From Cryomorphaceae bacterium 1068 (GTDB lineage: Bacteria > Bacteroidota > Bacteroidia > Flavobacteriales_D > Cryomorphaceae), in NCBI GenBank assembly GCA_027214385.1, contig JAPVXR010000008.1, forward strand, positions 111,593-175,592: 64,000 nucleotides of DNA. Reading direction: 5' to 3'. The notes beneath the pieces were generated by a model. That model saw only the letters and a list, made by a program, of their open reading frames with translations, was not told the origin of the DNA and did no database searches. Every line of letters begins with the position of its first letter. Position 1 is the stretch's first letter. This document shows, in pieces, positions 56,236 through 64,000 of this stretch. A program made the translations under genes and the position numbers.

Positions 56236-57606
56236 TTACTGAAGAGAAGAAATGAGGTCATGACGAGAAATGATGTGGTAGTTTTCTTCGTCGATTTTCA
56301 CCACAACCGCTGAGTTTTCCTTATTGATGAGCTTGGTCAAAGAACCAATCTCTTCGTTGCTCTCCACTATAGGAAAAGGCTTGTTCATGGAATCTTTCAC
56401 TTTTACTTGTGTGGTATCTACTCCGTCACTGATGAGTTCGAAAAGCTTTCTTTCGTCAATTGAACCTACAAATGAGCCATTGTCTCTTACAGGAATTTGG
56501 GAGATGTCATACTTCTTCATTTTCGCAATGGCATTGCTCACCGGTTCGCCCGAAGCTATGGTTACCAAAGGTTGATGTATGTGCTTGTTCACCAAATCCA
56601 GAGCACTCTTGTTAAGTACATTCAAAAATCCACGATCGCGCATCCAATCATCGTTGTAGATTTTTCCTACATAGCGCGATCCATGATCATGAAAGAGAAC
56701 CACAACCACGTCATCTTCGGTGAGCTCGTGCTTCATCTGCTCTATCACAGCGTAAGCCGAACCACAACTATACCCGAGTAGTAAACCTTCTTTTCTGGCT
56801 AAATCTCTGGCATAAAGCGCACCGTCGCGATCCGTTACTTTCTCAAAATGGTCGATGAGGCTGAAGTCTACGTTTTTCGGTAAGATGTCTTCACCTATAC
56901 CCTCTGTGATGTATGAGTAGATTTCGTTTTCGTCAAATTCTCCCGTTTCATGGAATTTTTTGAAAACGGAACCATAGCTGTCCGCACCCCAAATCTTGAT
57001 GTCAGGATTTTGCTCTTTCAAATATTGAGCTACTCCAGATATTGTTCCTCCCGTTCCGACACCTACCACAAAATGTGTGATTTTTCCTTCCGTTTGTTCC
57101 CAAATTTCAGGACCCGTTCCTTCGTAATGCGCCTTCCTATTGCTCAGGTTGTCGTATTGATATGGATAAAATGAATTCGGAATTTCTTTATTCAGCCTTT
57201 CAGCCACGCTGTAGTAAGACTCAGGATGATCAGGAGATACATTGGTAGGGCAAACGATTACCTCTGCACCCATAGCTCTCAGAATATCCATCTTCTCCTT
57301 ACTTTGTTTATCACTTAACGTGCAAATGAGTTTGTATCCTTTTACGATGCAAGCCAGCGCCAACCCCATACCCGTATTTCCGGATGTACATTCTATAACG
57401 GTTCCTCCCGGCTTGAGCTTACCTTCTTTTTCGGCATCCTCTATCATTTGTAATGCCATTCTGTCCTTGGTACTATGTCCCGGGTTGAAGTATTCCACTT
57501 TAGCATAGACCGTTGCAGGAATGTGTGAGGCAATCCTGTTCAGCTTTATCATCGGTGTTTCGCCGATGGTTTCCAGGATGTTGTTGTATATATTGGGGTG
57601 ATTCAT
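56236..57606 (-). CDS. PLP-dependent cystathionine beta-synthase/cysteine synthase with CBS domains
   Basis: 456 residues. The catalytic fold-type II domain (1-340) has the PLP Lys47 in FNPGHSTKDRMAL, the substrate loop TSGNTGMGLALA (74-85), the phosphate cup VGVGTGGTISGVAQYL and GLLLGYSCGSA. Two CBS domains follow (about 345-456; PVSNAIAKMKKYDISQIPVR and EEIGSLTKLINKENS). This layout fits cystathionine beta-synthase, though a cysteine synthase activity from O-acetylserine is possible. The CBS pair may bind S-adenosylmethionine or nucleotides. The start at 57606 follows the permease stop by 26 bp, and its stop is two bases before the next gene, so the three probably share one message. Confidence 0.92.
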   Translation of the reverse strand: MNHPNIYNNILETIGETPMIKLNRIASHIPATVYAKVEYFNPGHSTKDRMALQMIEDAEKEGKLKPGGTVIECTSGNTGMGLALACIVKGYKLICTLSDKQSKEKMDILRAMGAEVIVCPTNVSPDHPESYYSVAERLNKEIPNSFYPYQYDNLSNRKAHYEGTGPEIWEQTEGKITHFVVGVGTGGTISGVAQYLKEQNPDIKIWGADSYGSVFKKFHETGEFDENEIYSYITEGIGEDILPKNVDFSLIDHFEKVTDRDGALYARDLARKEGLLLGYSCGSAYAVIEQMKHELTEDDVVVVLFHDHGSRYVGKIYNDDWMRDRGFLNVLNKSALDLVNKHIHQPLVTIASGEPVSNAIAKMKKYDISQIPVRDNGSFVGSIDERKLFELISDGVDTTQVKVKDSMNKPFPIVESNEEIGSLTKLINKENSAVVVKIDEENYHIISRHDLISSLQ

Positions 57607-57632
57607 GTCAATTTTTTTGCGAAGGTAAGGAC

Positions 57633-59156
57633 TTAATTAAAGCGAATGGCCTTAGAAGGTCGTATGCCATTAATCGCCAGTGTAGGCAGGGTCATCATAA
57701 GGACGCAAATCAGAAAAACTCCGATGTTCAAACCAACGATATAATCAATGCGAAGGAGAATGGGCACTTCCGAGACATAGTAATTGGCAGGATCCAATTT
57801 TAAAAATCCATACTCTCCTTGGAGAAGGCAAAAAGAAATACCAATGACATTTCCTATGATCATCCCCAATAGAATGATGTACCCTGCCTGGTAAAGAAAA
57901 ATTTTCTGGACCGTTTGAGCGGACGCTCCAATGGCGCGGAGGATACCGATCATGGGAGTTCTTTCCATAATCAGAATTAATAAGGCTGAAGTCATATTGA
58001 TTACCGAGATCAGAATCATCAAAGAGATGATGACTGCAGTATTGAGATCGAGCATTTCAAGCCAGTTGAAGATCTCAGGCGACTTTTGTCGAATTGTGGT
58101 AGTCCTTAAATTGTAATTGAGATGTTTGTAAATAATCTCCTCCATCTTACCCAGCTTTTGGTAATTGCTGAGCATTACCTCAAAACCTCCTGTATAATAC
58201 TTAGCGCTTCCTCCTGAAGTGGTGATTTCCACTTCTGAATCTTCGGGACATCGGCACTCCGAAGCGGGGAGCCCTTGGTGATTGTAGCGGAAGAATGCAG
58301 TGTCAGAGAGCGTGCCTTTTTCTCTTACCACCACATAAATGGTGGTGTCTCCCAAAAGGCAGAATTCATGAGGGCCTTGACCGCGCAAAGAGTCCGCGCT
58401 CCAAATCAGTTTTGACCTGCCCTTCCCTCCAAAACCAAAACCTTTGAGCGATACTTTGCCATCTTCGCAACCTACCAATTTTAGATTGGCTTCAAGTCCC
58501 CACTGATTAATTCTCTTGATCTGATCAATGTGCACCAAAACGAATTGTTCGTCTAAGTCTTGAAGACCTGTCTCGTAAATACCCACGATGTCAAAATTTC
58601 TTTGACTCATGCTTCCTTTGGCATTTTGGAAGTAGATAGCTACTTTTTCTCCTACATTGGTTTGCAGCCTTCCGGCCAAAAAAGAGGAGAGTAGAAGTTG
58701 ATTTTTTGACTCGTCTAAAGAGAAATCAGGGATAACACCTTCTTTTAGGTTTTTTTCAAAAAAGGACCAGTTGTAGTCCCAGGCGACGCCTTTCAAAATA
58801 ACTCCCTGAATATTATCTCTGGTTTCAATCACACCTTCTTTCAGCGCAAATTGATTGATGTTTTCTACTGCTTCTAGCGTATCGAGAGAAGGGTAAAATG
58901 GTTGATTCACTAGAAGTTTAGGCTGACTCAATCCTTGGCCGCTACCAAAATTGGTGATTTGGATATGCGAGCCAAAGCCAATAACCTTTTGTCTGATTTC
59001 GTTTTGAAAGCCGATGACTATGGCTACAGCCACTATCATTACTGCCATTCCGAGAGCAATACCTATGGTGGCAATTCGAACAATCGGACCTGAAAGACCT
59101 TTTTGCTTACTTTCCCGTTTTATTAATCGCTTTGCAATAAAAAGAGCTGTATTCAA
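57633..59156 (-). CDS. LolC/E- or FtsX-type ABC transporter permease
   Basis: 507 residues reading from TTG 59156 (LNTALFIAKRLIKRESKQKG). Upstream residues belong to the divergent gene and match nothing. A first transmembrane helix lies near 25-50, and three more at the C-terminus (AVIISLMILISVINMTSALL; ILLGMIIGNVIGISFCLL; IGVFLICVLMMTLPTLAING), the FtsX/MacB topology. The large periplasmic domain (about 55-380) carries an extra stretch near 228-306 with four cysteines (VGCEDG, HEFCLLG, ECRCPED), making it about 100 residues longer than usual LolC/E. ATP-binding partner not nearby. Lipoprotein release is the likely family role, unproven here. Confidence 0.87.
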   Translation of the reverse strand: MNTALFIAKRLIKRESKQKGLSGPIVRIATIGIALGMAVMIVAVAIVIGFQNEIRQKVIGFGSHIQITNFGSGQGLSQPKLLVNQPFYPSLDTLEAVENINQFALKEGVIETRDNIQGVILKGVAWDYNWSFFEKNLKEGVIPDFSLDESKNQLLLSSFLAGRLQTNVGEKVAIYFQNAKGSMSQRNFDIVGIYETGLQDLDEQFVLVHIDQIKRINQWGLEANLKLVGCEDGKVSLKGFGFGGKGRSKLIWSADSLRGQGPHEFCLLGDTTIYVVVREKGTLSDTAFFRYNHQGLPASECRCPEDSEVEITTSGGSAKYYTGGFEVMLSNYQKLGKMEEIIYKHLNYNLRTTTIRQKSPEIFNWLEMLDLNTAVIISLMILISVINMTSALLILIMERTPMIGILRAIGASAQTVQKIFLYQAGYIILLGMIIGNVIGISFCLLQGEYGFLKLDPANYYVSEVPILLRIDYIVGLNIGVFLICVLMMTLPTLAINGIRPSKAIRFN

Positions 59157-59162
59157 TGTTTG
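59131..59162 (+). promoter_or_regulatory. Putative promoter of the NamZ-like gene
   Basis: TTTG (59131-59134), a 20-base spacer and AATGTTTG (59155-59162), a one-mismatch fit to TAnnTTTG. It would start transcription near 59168, downstream of the ATG at 59156, which supports ATG 59186 as the real start. Confidence 0.45.
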
Positions 59163-59178
59163 TGTCTTTCCTTTCCAG

Positions 59179-59186
59179 CAAAAGTA
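59179..59186 (-). promoter_or_regulatory. Putative -7 element of the divergent permease gene
   Basis: On the minus strand TACTTTTG (59186 to 59179) fits TAnnTTTG and is 23 bases before the TTG start at 59156. It overlaps the start codon of the divergent gene. Confidence 0.4.
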
Positions 59187-60391
59187 TGAATTTCGTCTTC
59201 TCCATTTTGGGCATTTCACTCTTCCTTTCTTGTGGGATAGCTCCCGACGTGTCAGGACAGCCCGAAGAGTCAAGTCCACAGGTTGAAAGTGCAAAACCTG
59301 GAATCTATGATTTTGAACGCTTGTTATCGCTTATCGGAGATTCCAAAGTGGCTGTTGTAACCAATCATACGGGCTCTATTGAAGGTGTGCACATCGTAGA
59401 TTCCTTACTCAGTTCGGGTGTGGTTGTGAAACAAGTATTCGCGCCCGAACATGGTTTTAGAGGAGATCGCGCTGATGGAGAGAATATTGACGATACAGTT
59501 GATAGGAGAACAGGAGTTCCCGTCTTTTCTCTCTACGGCAACACTAAAAAACCTTCAAAAGAGAGTCTGGAAGACGTCGATCTTGTCTTGTTTGATATAC
59601 AGGATGTTGGCGCCCGGTTTTATACCTACTTAGCCACATTGCATTACGTAATGCAAGCTTGCTCTGAGCAGAATATTCCCTTAATTGTGGCAGACAGACC
59701 AAATCCCCACACTCATTACGTTGATGGACCTGTTCTGCAAGAGAAGTTCAAAGCTTTTGTAGGGCTTCATCCTGTACCTATTGTTTATGGGATGACCATT
59801 GGTGAGTACGCGCTAATGCTGAATGGAGAAGGGTGGCATGAAGCCGCACCCTGTGATTTGACCATTTTGCCCTGTCTGAATTATGGAAGAAACGTTCCAT
59901 ACGAGTTTCCGATCAAGCCATCACCAAATCTACCCACCATGGAGTCTGTCTACTTGTATCCTTCTATTTGCTTGTTTGAGGGTACGAAGGTCAGTGTGGG
60001 ACGTGGAACCGCTGAGCCCTTTACGATCATAGGTGAGCCTGGAAATAAAAACGGAGATTTTCAGTTTATTCCTGAGCCAAAAGAAGGTGCATCCATCAAT
60101 CCGAAACACAATGGAGAGACCTGCCATGGCTATGATCTGTCTGACTTCATTTTAAAACCTGCTGGAATTTCAGAACTTGATTTCACTTGGCTCGTAAGAA
60201 TGTACAATGAAACCGATGATAGAAAAGATTTCTTTTTGAAAAGCATGTATTTTGATAAGCTGGCTGGGACGGATCAATTGAGAAAAGATATTTCCATTGG
60301 AGTAGATCTGGACACTATCCGTGAAAGTTGGCAAGAAGACTTGAATACCTTTAAAGCCATTCGTGCAAAATACCTTATTTACAAAGACTAA
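59186..60391 (+). CDS. DUF1343 (NamZ-like exo-beta-N-acetylmuramidase) lipoprotein
   Basis: 401 residues from ATG 59186. The start MNFVFSILGISLFLSCGIAP is a lipoprotein signal with Cys16; an ATG ten codons upstream lies over the promoter. The domain core KVAVVTNHTGSIEG, APEHGFRGDRADGENIDDTV, GVPVFSLYGNTKKP, LVLFDIQDVGARFYTYLATL and VADRPNPHTHYVDGPVLQ is typical of DUF1343. NamZ (YbbC) of Bacillus, in this family (GH171), removes N-acetylmuramic acid from the ends of peptidoglycan glycan chains. So a role in cell-wall recycling or remodelling at the inner face of the outer membrane is likely. The next gene follows after 11 bp. Confidence 0.9.
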   Translation: MNFVFSILGISLFLSCGIAPDVSGQPEESSPQVESAKPGIYDFERLLSLIGDSKVAVVTNHTGSIEGVHIVDSLLSSGVVVKQVFAPEHGFRGDRADGENIDDTVDRRTGVPVFSLYGNTKKPSKESLEDVDLVLFDIQDVGARFYTYLATLHYVMQACSEQNIPLIVADRPNPHTHYVDGPVLQEKFKAFVGLHPVPIVYGMTIGEYALMLNGEGWHEAAPCDLTILPCLNYGRNVPYEFPIKPSPNLPTMESVYLYPSICLFEGTKVSVGRGTAEPFTIIGEPGNKNGDFQFIPEPKEGASINPKHNGETCHGYDLSDFILKPAGISELDFTWLVRMYNETDDRKDFFLKSMYFDKLAGTDQLRKDISIGVDLDTIRESWQEDLNTFKAIRAKYLIYKD

Positions 60392-60402
60392 ATACTCAGA
60401 GA

Positions 60403-60975
60403 ATGGAAACACTGTTAACTGTATTAATCGAGGCTGTCCCGACGCTAATCATTGCAGGACTGATCTTGTACATTTTTCATGAATACATGAGATTTGTGAA
60501 TGAGAGAGATAAGCGTTTAGCATTGTTGAATTCCAAGACTAATTCGAGAACCAATACTTCTGATGTATCTGTGCCAACGAATGATTTTGCCGCAAAACTT
60601 CGACTTCAAGCTGCTGAGCGTTTTGTGCTTTACTTGGAGCGAATTGAACCCGGACGACTTGTGATGCGAACACATCAAAACGGGATGTCAGCTAAGATGC
60701 TTCAAAACGAAATCTTGAAATCAATCAGAGAAGAGTTCGATCACAATCTTTCTCAGCAGATTTATATTTCAGAAAATGCCTGGAATCTGATCAAAGGCGC
60801 AAAAGATGAGATGACCAAATTTATTACGGCCACAGGAGAAGGAATGAAGCCCGATGCCACTTCCATAGACTTTAGCAGAAAAATGTTTCAAGCTGCTTCA
60901 AAAGTTGAGAAGCTTCCGGGCGATGTAGCCTTAGAATACCTTCGGCACGAAACAAATGAGCTTTTTCAAAAATAG
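60403..60975 (+). CDS. Conserved membrane-anchored protein of unknown function
   Basis: 190 residues. One N-terminal transmembrane helix (about 8-30, VPTLIIAGLILYIFHEYMRF) then a soluble cytosolic domain with LRLQAAERFVLYLERIEPGR, KMLQNEILKSIREEFDHNLS and a helical tail. I recall this pattern from conserved uncharacterised Bacteroidota proteins, but could not confirm a family. It lies 11 bp after the NamZ-like gene, so it is probably cotranscribed. Its 3' end overlaps the convergent deacetylase-like gene by 10 bp. Confidence 0.82.
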   Translation: METLLTVLIEAVPTLIIAGLILYIFHEYMRFVNERDKRLALLNSKTNSRTNTSDVSVPTNDFAAKLRLQAAERFVLYLERIEPGRLVMRTHQNGMSAKMLQNEILKSIREEFDHNLSQQIYISENAWNLIKGAKDEMTKFITATGEGMKPDATSIDFSRKMFQAASKVEKLPGDVALEYLRHETNELFQK

Positions 60976-61868
60976 ATTTCTCTGGCAGTTCGATAGGTAT
61001 TAGCGTGTGCTTCGATGATGACACTTATTTTTTTTGAATAGCCGCCACCCATATTGAATACCACTGGTATACTGCGTTTTTTCGTTTCGGTAAAAACAAT
61101 CTCATCTCTTTTTTTGCAGCCATTTAGTGACAGAGACAAGCGGCCAAGCTTGTCGGATTCTAAAACATCAACACCTGACTGAAAGAAGACTAATTCAGGG
61201 CGAACCTTATTGATAAGATCAAGGAGAGTTTCGCTAAGTGCTTTTAAGTAGTGTTCATCTTCAGTCCCATCGGGAAGGGCAATGTCTAGGTCTGAATTTT
61301 CCTTTCGCAGAGGGTAGTTCTTTTCACCATGCATGCTGAAGGTGAACACCCTCGGATCATTTTCAAATATTTTTGCGGTACCATTTCCTTGATGAACATC
61401 GAGGTCAATCACTAGGATTTGTTTCACTCCCAGTTCTTCGATGGCATAAGCCGAACCAACAGCGATATCATTAAGTAGACAAAAACCTTCTCCACGATCT
61501 CTGAAGGCATGGTGGGTTCCTCCGGCAATGTTAGCGCTAACTCCGTTTTGAAAGGCATAATCTATAGCCTCTATAGTACCTTGGGTAATGATCAACTCCC
61601 TTCTGACCAATTTATCACTCAAAGGAAAGCCGGTAGCTCGCTCCTCCTGTCTGCTGAGACTTTTGGTGAGTAACTTGTCTAAGTACTCACGAGTATGAAT
61701 ACGCAAAATTCTTTTTTCAGAAACTTCTGATGGATCGAAGAAGTTTTCTCTCTCCATGGTGCCTTCGTGCATCAATTGCTGAGGTAGAAGGTTGTATTTT
61801 TCCATCGGAAAACGATGCCCTTTGGGAAGTTCATGGGCATAGTGTTCGTTCCAGGCTACTTTAAGCAT
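60966..61868 (-). CDS. Histone deacetylase superfamily protein
   Basis: 300 residues, full length for class I/II-like bacterial members. Active-site residues are all present: the His pair in NIAGGTHHAFRDRG (119-120), zinc ligands Asp157 and His159 in VIDLDVHQGNGT, the third zinc Asp in SGVDVLESDKLGRL (Asp239) and the catalytic Tyr277 in FNMGGGYSKK. It should hydrolyse an N-acetyl amide, such as acetylpolyamine, acetoin-type substrates or acetyl-lysine. Cytosolic. An inverted repeat lies 11 bases before the start and may control it. It overlaps the convergent gene by 10 bp. Confidence 0.94.
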   Translation of the reverse strand: MLKVAWNEHYAHELPKGHRFPMEKYNLLPQQLMHEGTMERENFFDPSEVSEKRILRIHTREYLDKLLTKSLSRQEERATGFPLSDKLVRRELIITQGTIEAIDYAFQNGVSANIAGGTHHAFRDRGEGFCLLNDIAVGSAYAIEELGVKQILVIDLDVHQGNGTAKIFENDPRVFTFSMHGEKNYPLRKENSDLDIALPDGTEDEHYLKALSETLLDLINKVRPELVFFQSGVDVLESDKLGRLSLSLNGCKKRDEIVFTETKKRSIPVVFNMGGGYSKKISVIIEAHANTYRTAREIYF

Positions 61869-61878
61869 GTTTTCTCAA

Positions 61879-61893
61879 CCATCTAGTAGATGG
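61879..61893. promoter_or_regulatory. Inverted repeat upstream of the deacetylase gene
   Basis: CCATCTA (61879-61885), one central base, TAGATGG (61887-61893). A perfect 7+7 palindrome 11 bases from the start codon at 61868. It could be an operator, or an RNA hairpin in the leader. No such site was noticed elsewhere in the window. Confidence 0.45.
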
Positions 61894-61960
61894 AAAGTTT
61901 ATTGTTTGAGTTCAAATGATTTGAAACCGGTATTTAGCCAAGGACGAATAGTAACGGTCT

Positions 61961-63370
61961 TTAGGGTGCTACAGCTTGCATGAGGTAGCCACAAATCAAC
62001 GCTCCATAAGTTCCTAATGCATATCCTAAGACAGCCAGTAATACACCCACTGGTGCCAATGAGGGATGGAAGGCTGCGGCCACGACTGGTGCAGAAGCTG
62101 CTCCTCCAATATTGGCTTTGCTGCCAACCGCTAAAAAGAAATAGGGGGCACGAATGATTTTTGCCACTACTATAAGAATGACGACATGGACAATCATCCA
62201 AGTTAGACCGACTAAGAAAATCGCGGGATTTTCAAATACTGCCATCACGTTCATTTTCATTCCGATCGTGGCTACTAGAATATAGATGAATACGCCACCA
62301 ACTTTGCTGGCGCCTGCTCCTTCATAATTTCGAGCTTTTGTAAAACTCAGAGCTATTCCAAACGCTGTCGCTAGTACGATCAACCAAAAGAATCCTGAAC
62401 CCAGACTGAAAGTATCGGCTAAGTAGGGAGCATTTTCCTTAATCGCAGGAGCTATGATTGACGATAGGAGGTGAGCCAATCCAGTGAGACCGAAGGCGAT
62501 TCCCAAGATTACAGTGAAGTCTGTGAAAGAAGGCACTCGCTCTATCTTCTTACTGAAATTATGCATGTAATTTTTTAGCGATTCAACGCTAGAAGAATCA
62601 GCCTTGAAAAAACGGTCTATCTGAGCTGATTTCCCAACTCCCAGTAAAAGAAAGAACATCCACACTTCGGCCACAATAATGTCTACAGTGATCATCATAG
62701 AGTACATGGAACCAGTGATCAGGTTTTCGTCACCCCTAAAAATCTCGAACATCGCCGCCTGATTTGCACCACCTCCAATCCAGCTACCCGCGATGGTAGT
62801 CATACCTCTCCACACCTCATGAGGTGGAACACCGCCAACCACATCGGGGGCAATGAATGAGAAGAGAAGAATTGCTAAAGGTCCTCCAATTACAACTCCT
62901 ATTGTTCCTGCAATGAACATAATAAGTGCTTTCGGCCCTAGCCGAAAAACTTCTTTTAAACTAATACTGAGCGTAAGAAGAATCAAACTGGCAGGCAGGA
63001 GGTATCGAGAAGCCACAAAGTAAAGTTGTGATTTGCCGATAAAGGGATCAATTAAGCTAGACGGGACCTCTTCATTTAGCACAAAGTTTTTAAAGTCTTT
63101 GAAAGAAGTTATGTTAGTCAAATCATACCCGGCGCTGATTAGTGCGTCTTTGGCGGCGGCTACATCAATCCACTTTGGGGAGATAATTCCAAAAGTGCTG
63201 AACAAAGATGGGAGAAAATAACACAAGAGCAGTGCAGGAATAATCTTGTAGAGCTTTGCTCCCATTGGATGCTCGCCAAACCTGAAAATGGCTAATAACA
63301 ATCCGGCAAGAATCCCAAAGGTCACAGCGTCATTAGTGATTAAGGGAATATCTGATACAACTTCTTCCAT
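61961..63370 (-). CDS. DUF819 family membrane protein
   Basis: 469 residues from ATG 63370 (MEEVVSDIPLITNDAVTFGI). ATG 63409 is rejected because an exact -7 motif lies between the two. Eleven or so hydrophobic segments. Signature stretches: PLITNDAVTFGILAGLLLAI, GGPLAILLFSFIAPD, AGSWIGGGANQAAMFEIF and SKANIGGAASAPVVAAAFHP. These match DUF819 (YjcL), an uncharacterised transporter-like family. The substrate is unknown. It is transcribed toward the deacetylase-fold gene with a 92-bp gap; no shared role is evident. Confidence 0.92.
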   Translation of the reverse strand: MEEVVSDIPLITNDAVTFGILAGLLLAIFRFGEHPMGAKLYKIIPALLLCYFLPSLFSTFGIISPKWIDVAAAKDALISAGYDLTNITSFKDFKNFVLNEEVPSSLIDPFIGKSQLYFVASRYLLPASLILLTLSISLKEVFRLGPKALIMFIAGTIGVVIGGPLAILLFSFIAPDVVGGVPPHEVWRGMTTIAGSWIGGGANQAAMFEIFRGDENLITGSMYSMMITVDIIVAEVWMFFLLLGVGKSAQIDRFFKADSSSVESLKNYMHNFSKKIERVPSFTDFTVILGIAFGLTGLAHLLSSIIAPAIKENAPYLADTFSLGSGFFWLIVLATAFGIALSFTKARNYEGAGASKVGGVFIYILVATIGMKMNVMAVFENPAIFLVGLTWMIVHVVILIVVAKIIRAPYFFLAVGSKANIGGAASAPVVAAAFHPSLAPVGVLLAVLGYALGTYGALICGYLMQAVAP

Positions 63371-63391
63371 TTTAGATATTTTGGTGTGGCC

Positions 63392-63399
63392 CAAAAATA
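63392..63399 (-). promoter_or_regulatory. Putative -7 element of the DUF819 gene
   Basis: On the minus strand TATTTTTG (63399 to 63392) fits TAnnTTTG exactly and is 22 bases before ATG 63370. Its position downstream of the first ATG (63409) decides the start. Confidence 0.55.
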
Positions 63400-63497
63400 G
63401 AAAAACCATCTTAGGGTTGACTAGTTGAAGAGTTTAGCTGAATCGGCTCTCTTTTGAGGAGGGATTGCTCATTTCCGTGATTTTTCCAATGCTTGAT

Positions 63498-63830
63498 TTA
63501 GCTTGCACATCTGATGCAAAAATTACTCTCGGGTAGTAACATGAGCCGCCCGATCTGTATGTCACTTCCGCAACGTGAGCAAATTCCGAAATTAGGTTCT
63601 TTGCTTTTTCTCAATGAATGACGCAGCTTTTTGATTTTATTTTCCGCCAGCCTGAGTCTGTTTTCGTTGACACTTTTGTTGTTAATAGCATCCATTCGAC
63701 TTACCTGGCCAATAGCATTTTCAGGAGATATTGGTTTAGTGAGTTCTTTCAGGTCCATTATCTCTTGCTCGGTTTTCATTATTTCTTCTGAAATCCGAAT
63801 TACTATTTCGGCTTTTTCCTCGGCAGTCAT
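63498..63830 (-). CDS. TraR/DksA-type zinc finger protein
   Basis: 110 residues. A coiled-coil-like N-terminal half (about 5-80, rich in Glu, Lys and Leu) leads to a C4 zinc finger, ICSRCGSDIQIGRLMLLPES then FCIRCAS. DksA-type proteins enter the secondary channel of RNA polymerase and act with ppGpp. This one is shorter than E. coli DksA (151) and lacks the acidic DxxDxA tip motif as far as I can see, so function may differ. It stands between the DUF819 gene and the terminator of the next cargo gene. Confidence 0.88.
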   Translation of the reverse strand: MTAEEKAEIVIRISEEIMKTEQEIMDLKELTKPISPENAIGQVSRMDAINNKSVNENRLRLAENKIKKLRHSLRKSKEPNFGICSRCGSDIQIGRLMLLPESNFCIRCAS

Positions 63831-63844
63831 AGTTCAAAAATAAA

Positions 63845-63875
63845 AAACCCGCTTTGCACAAGGCAAAGCGGGTTT
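63845..63875 (-). terminator. Terminator of the T9SS cargo gene at the right edge
   Basis: Stem AAACCCGCTTTGC (63845-63857), loop ACAAG, stem GCAAAGCGGGTTT (63863-63875). On the minus strand it is followed by a U-rich stretch. It lies 17 bases after the stop codon of the partial gene. Confidence 0.93.
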
Positions 63876-63892
63876 ATGATTAATGATTTAGA

Positions 63893-64000
63893 TTATTGAA
63901 CGATAAGCTTCTTAGCACCTACTCTTTCTTCATTTACCACAACATTCACTGTGTAAATTCCTGAAGCGAGTTCGGGCAATTGAATCACGGCATTCATTTG
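63893..64000 (-). CDS. C-terminal end of a T9SS type A cargo protein, partial
   Basis: Only the last 35 codons are inside the window, ending in TAA at 63895-63893. The reading LPELASGIYTVNVVVNEERV followed by GAKKLIVQ is the final part of a Por-type T9SS sorting domain (SGxYxVxV and a terminal KKLIV). The start and main domains lie to the right of the window, so the role of the mature protein cannot be told. Confidence 0.85.
   Translation of the reverse strand, partial: QMNAVIQLPELASGIYTVNVVVNEERVGAKKLIVQ

Noticed and set aside
61899..62201. 100-codon minus-strand frame at the end of the DUF819 gene
   Set aside because: It is a shifted reading of the DUF819 coding sequence.

Overview
The window looks like a chromosomal segment of a Bacteroidota bacterium, most likely order Flavobacteriales and close to the Cryomorphaceae/Schleiferiaceae-type lineages; the family assignment is inference. 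Signs are: secreted proteins ending in type IX secretion (T9SS) C-terminal domains of both the gliding-associated (CHU_C, type B) and Por (type A) kinds, a fused SecDF, a type III glutamine synthetase, Bacteroidota -7 promoter motifs (TAnnTTTG), little Shine-Dalgarno signal, and the order rpsU-xerC-hpf-tRNAs-tuf-tRNA(Trp)-secE-nusG-rplKAJL-rpoBC.

Layout. 1-15.9 kb (minus strand): an ECF sigma factor overlaps a single-pass membrane protein with a PKD domain and a degenerate T9SS-type C-terminus. After a terminator comes an operon-like run: a 2603-residue repeat adhesin, a 138-residue exported protein, a 1238-residue CUB/PKD/P-domain protein, lgt, and an endonuclease/exonuclease/phosphatase family gene cut by the left edge. 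16-28.4 kb: mdh, a convergent FG-GAP surface protein, secDF, tatA, a Na+/Ca2+ exchanger, type III glnA and a PorE-like TPR-PD40-CRD-OmpA protein. 28.4-37.9 kb: purM-like, prfA, pyrF, DUF2851, PspC, an unusual N-terminally extended AGCS transporter, a helix-hairpin-helix protein, apt and an acyl-CoA dehydrogenase. 37.9-53.1 kb: the translation/transcription core with five tRNA genes, ending in rpoC and DUF3467. 53.1-64 kb: a patatin-porin, a metal-receptor-like protein, a CBS-domain cystathionine/cysteine synthase, a LolC/E-type permease, a NamZ-like lipoprotein, a conserved membrane protein, a histone-deacetylase-fold enzyme, a DUF819 membrane protein, a DksA-type zinc finger protein and the tail of a T9SS cargo cut by the right edge.

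How it fits together. Protein export is the main theme: SecDF, TatA, SecE and Lgt serve inner-membrane export and lipoprotein maturation, the OmpA protein resembles T9SS component PorE, and four full-length or partial genes are probable T9SS cargo. The sigma factor/membrane protein pair beside the giant cargo gene is the best candidate for an undescribed regulatory system: the membrane partner carries a cargo-like domain in the periplasm. The AGCS transporter with a SprB-like repeat and a lipoyl-like insert is the most unusual architecture. No CRISPR array, insertion sequence, prophage or integrated element was seen.
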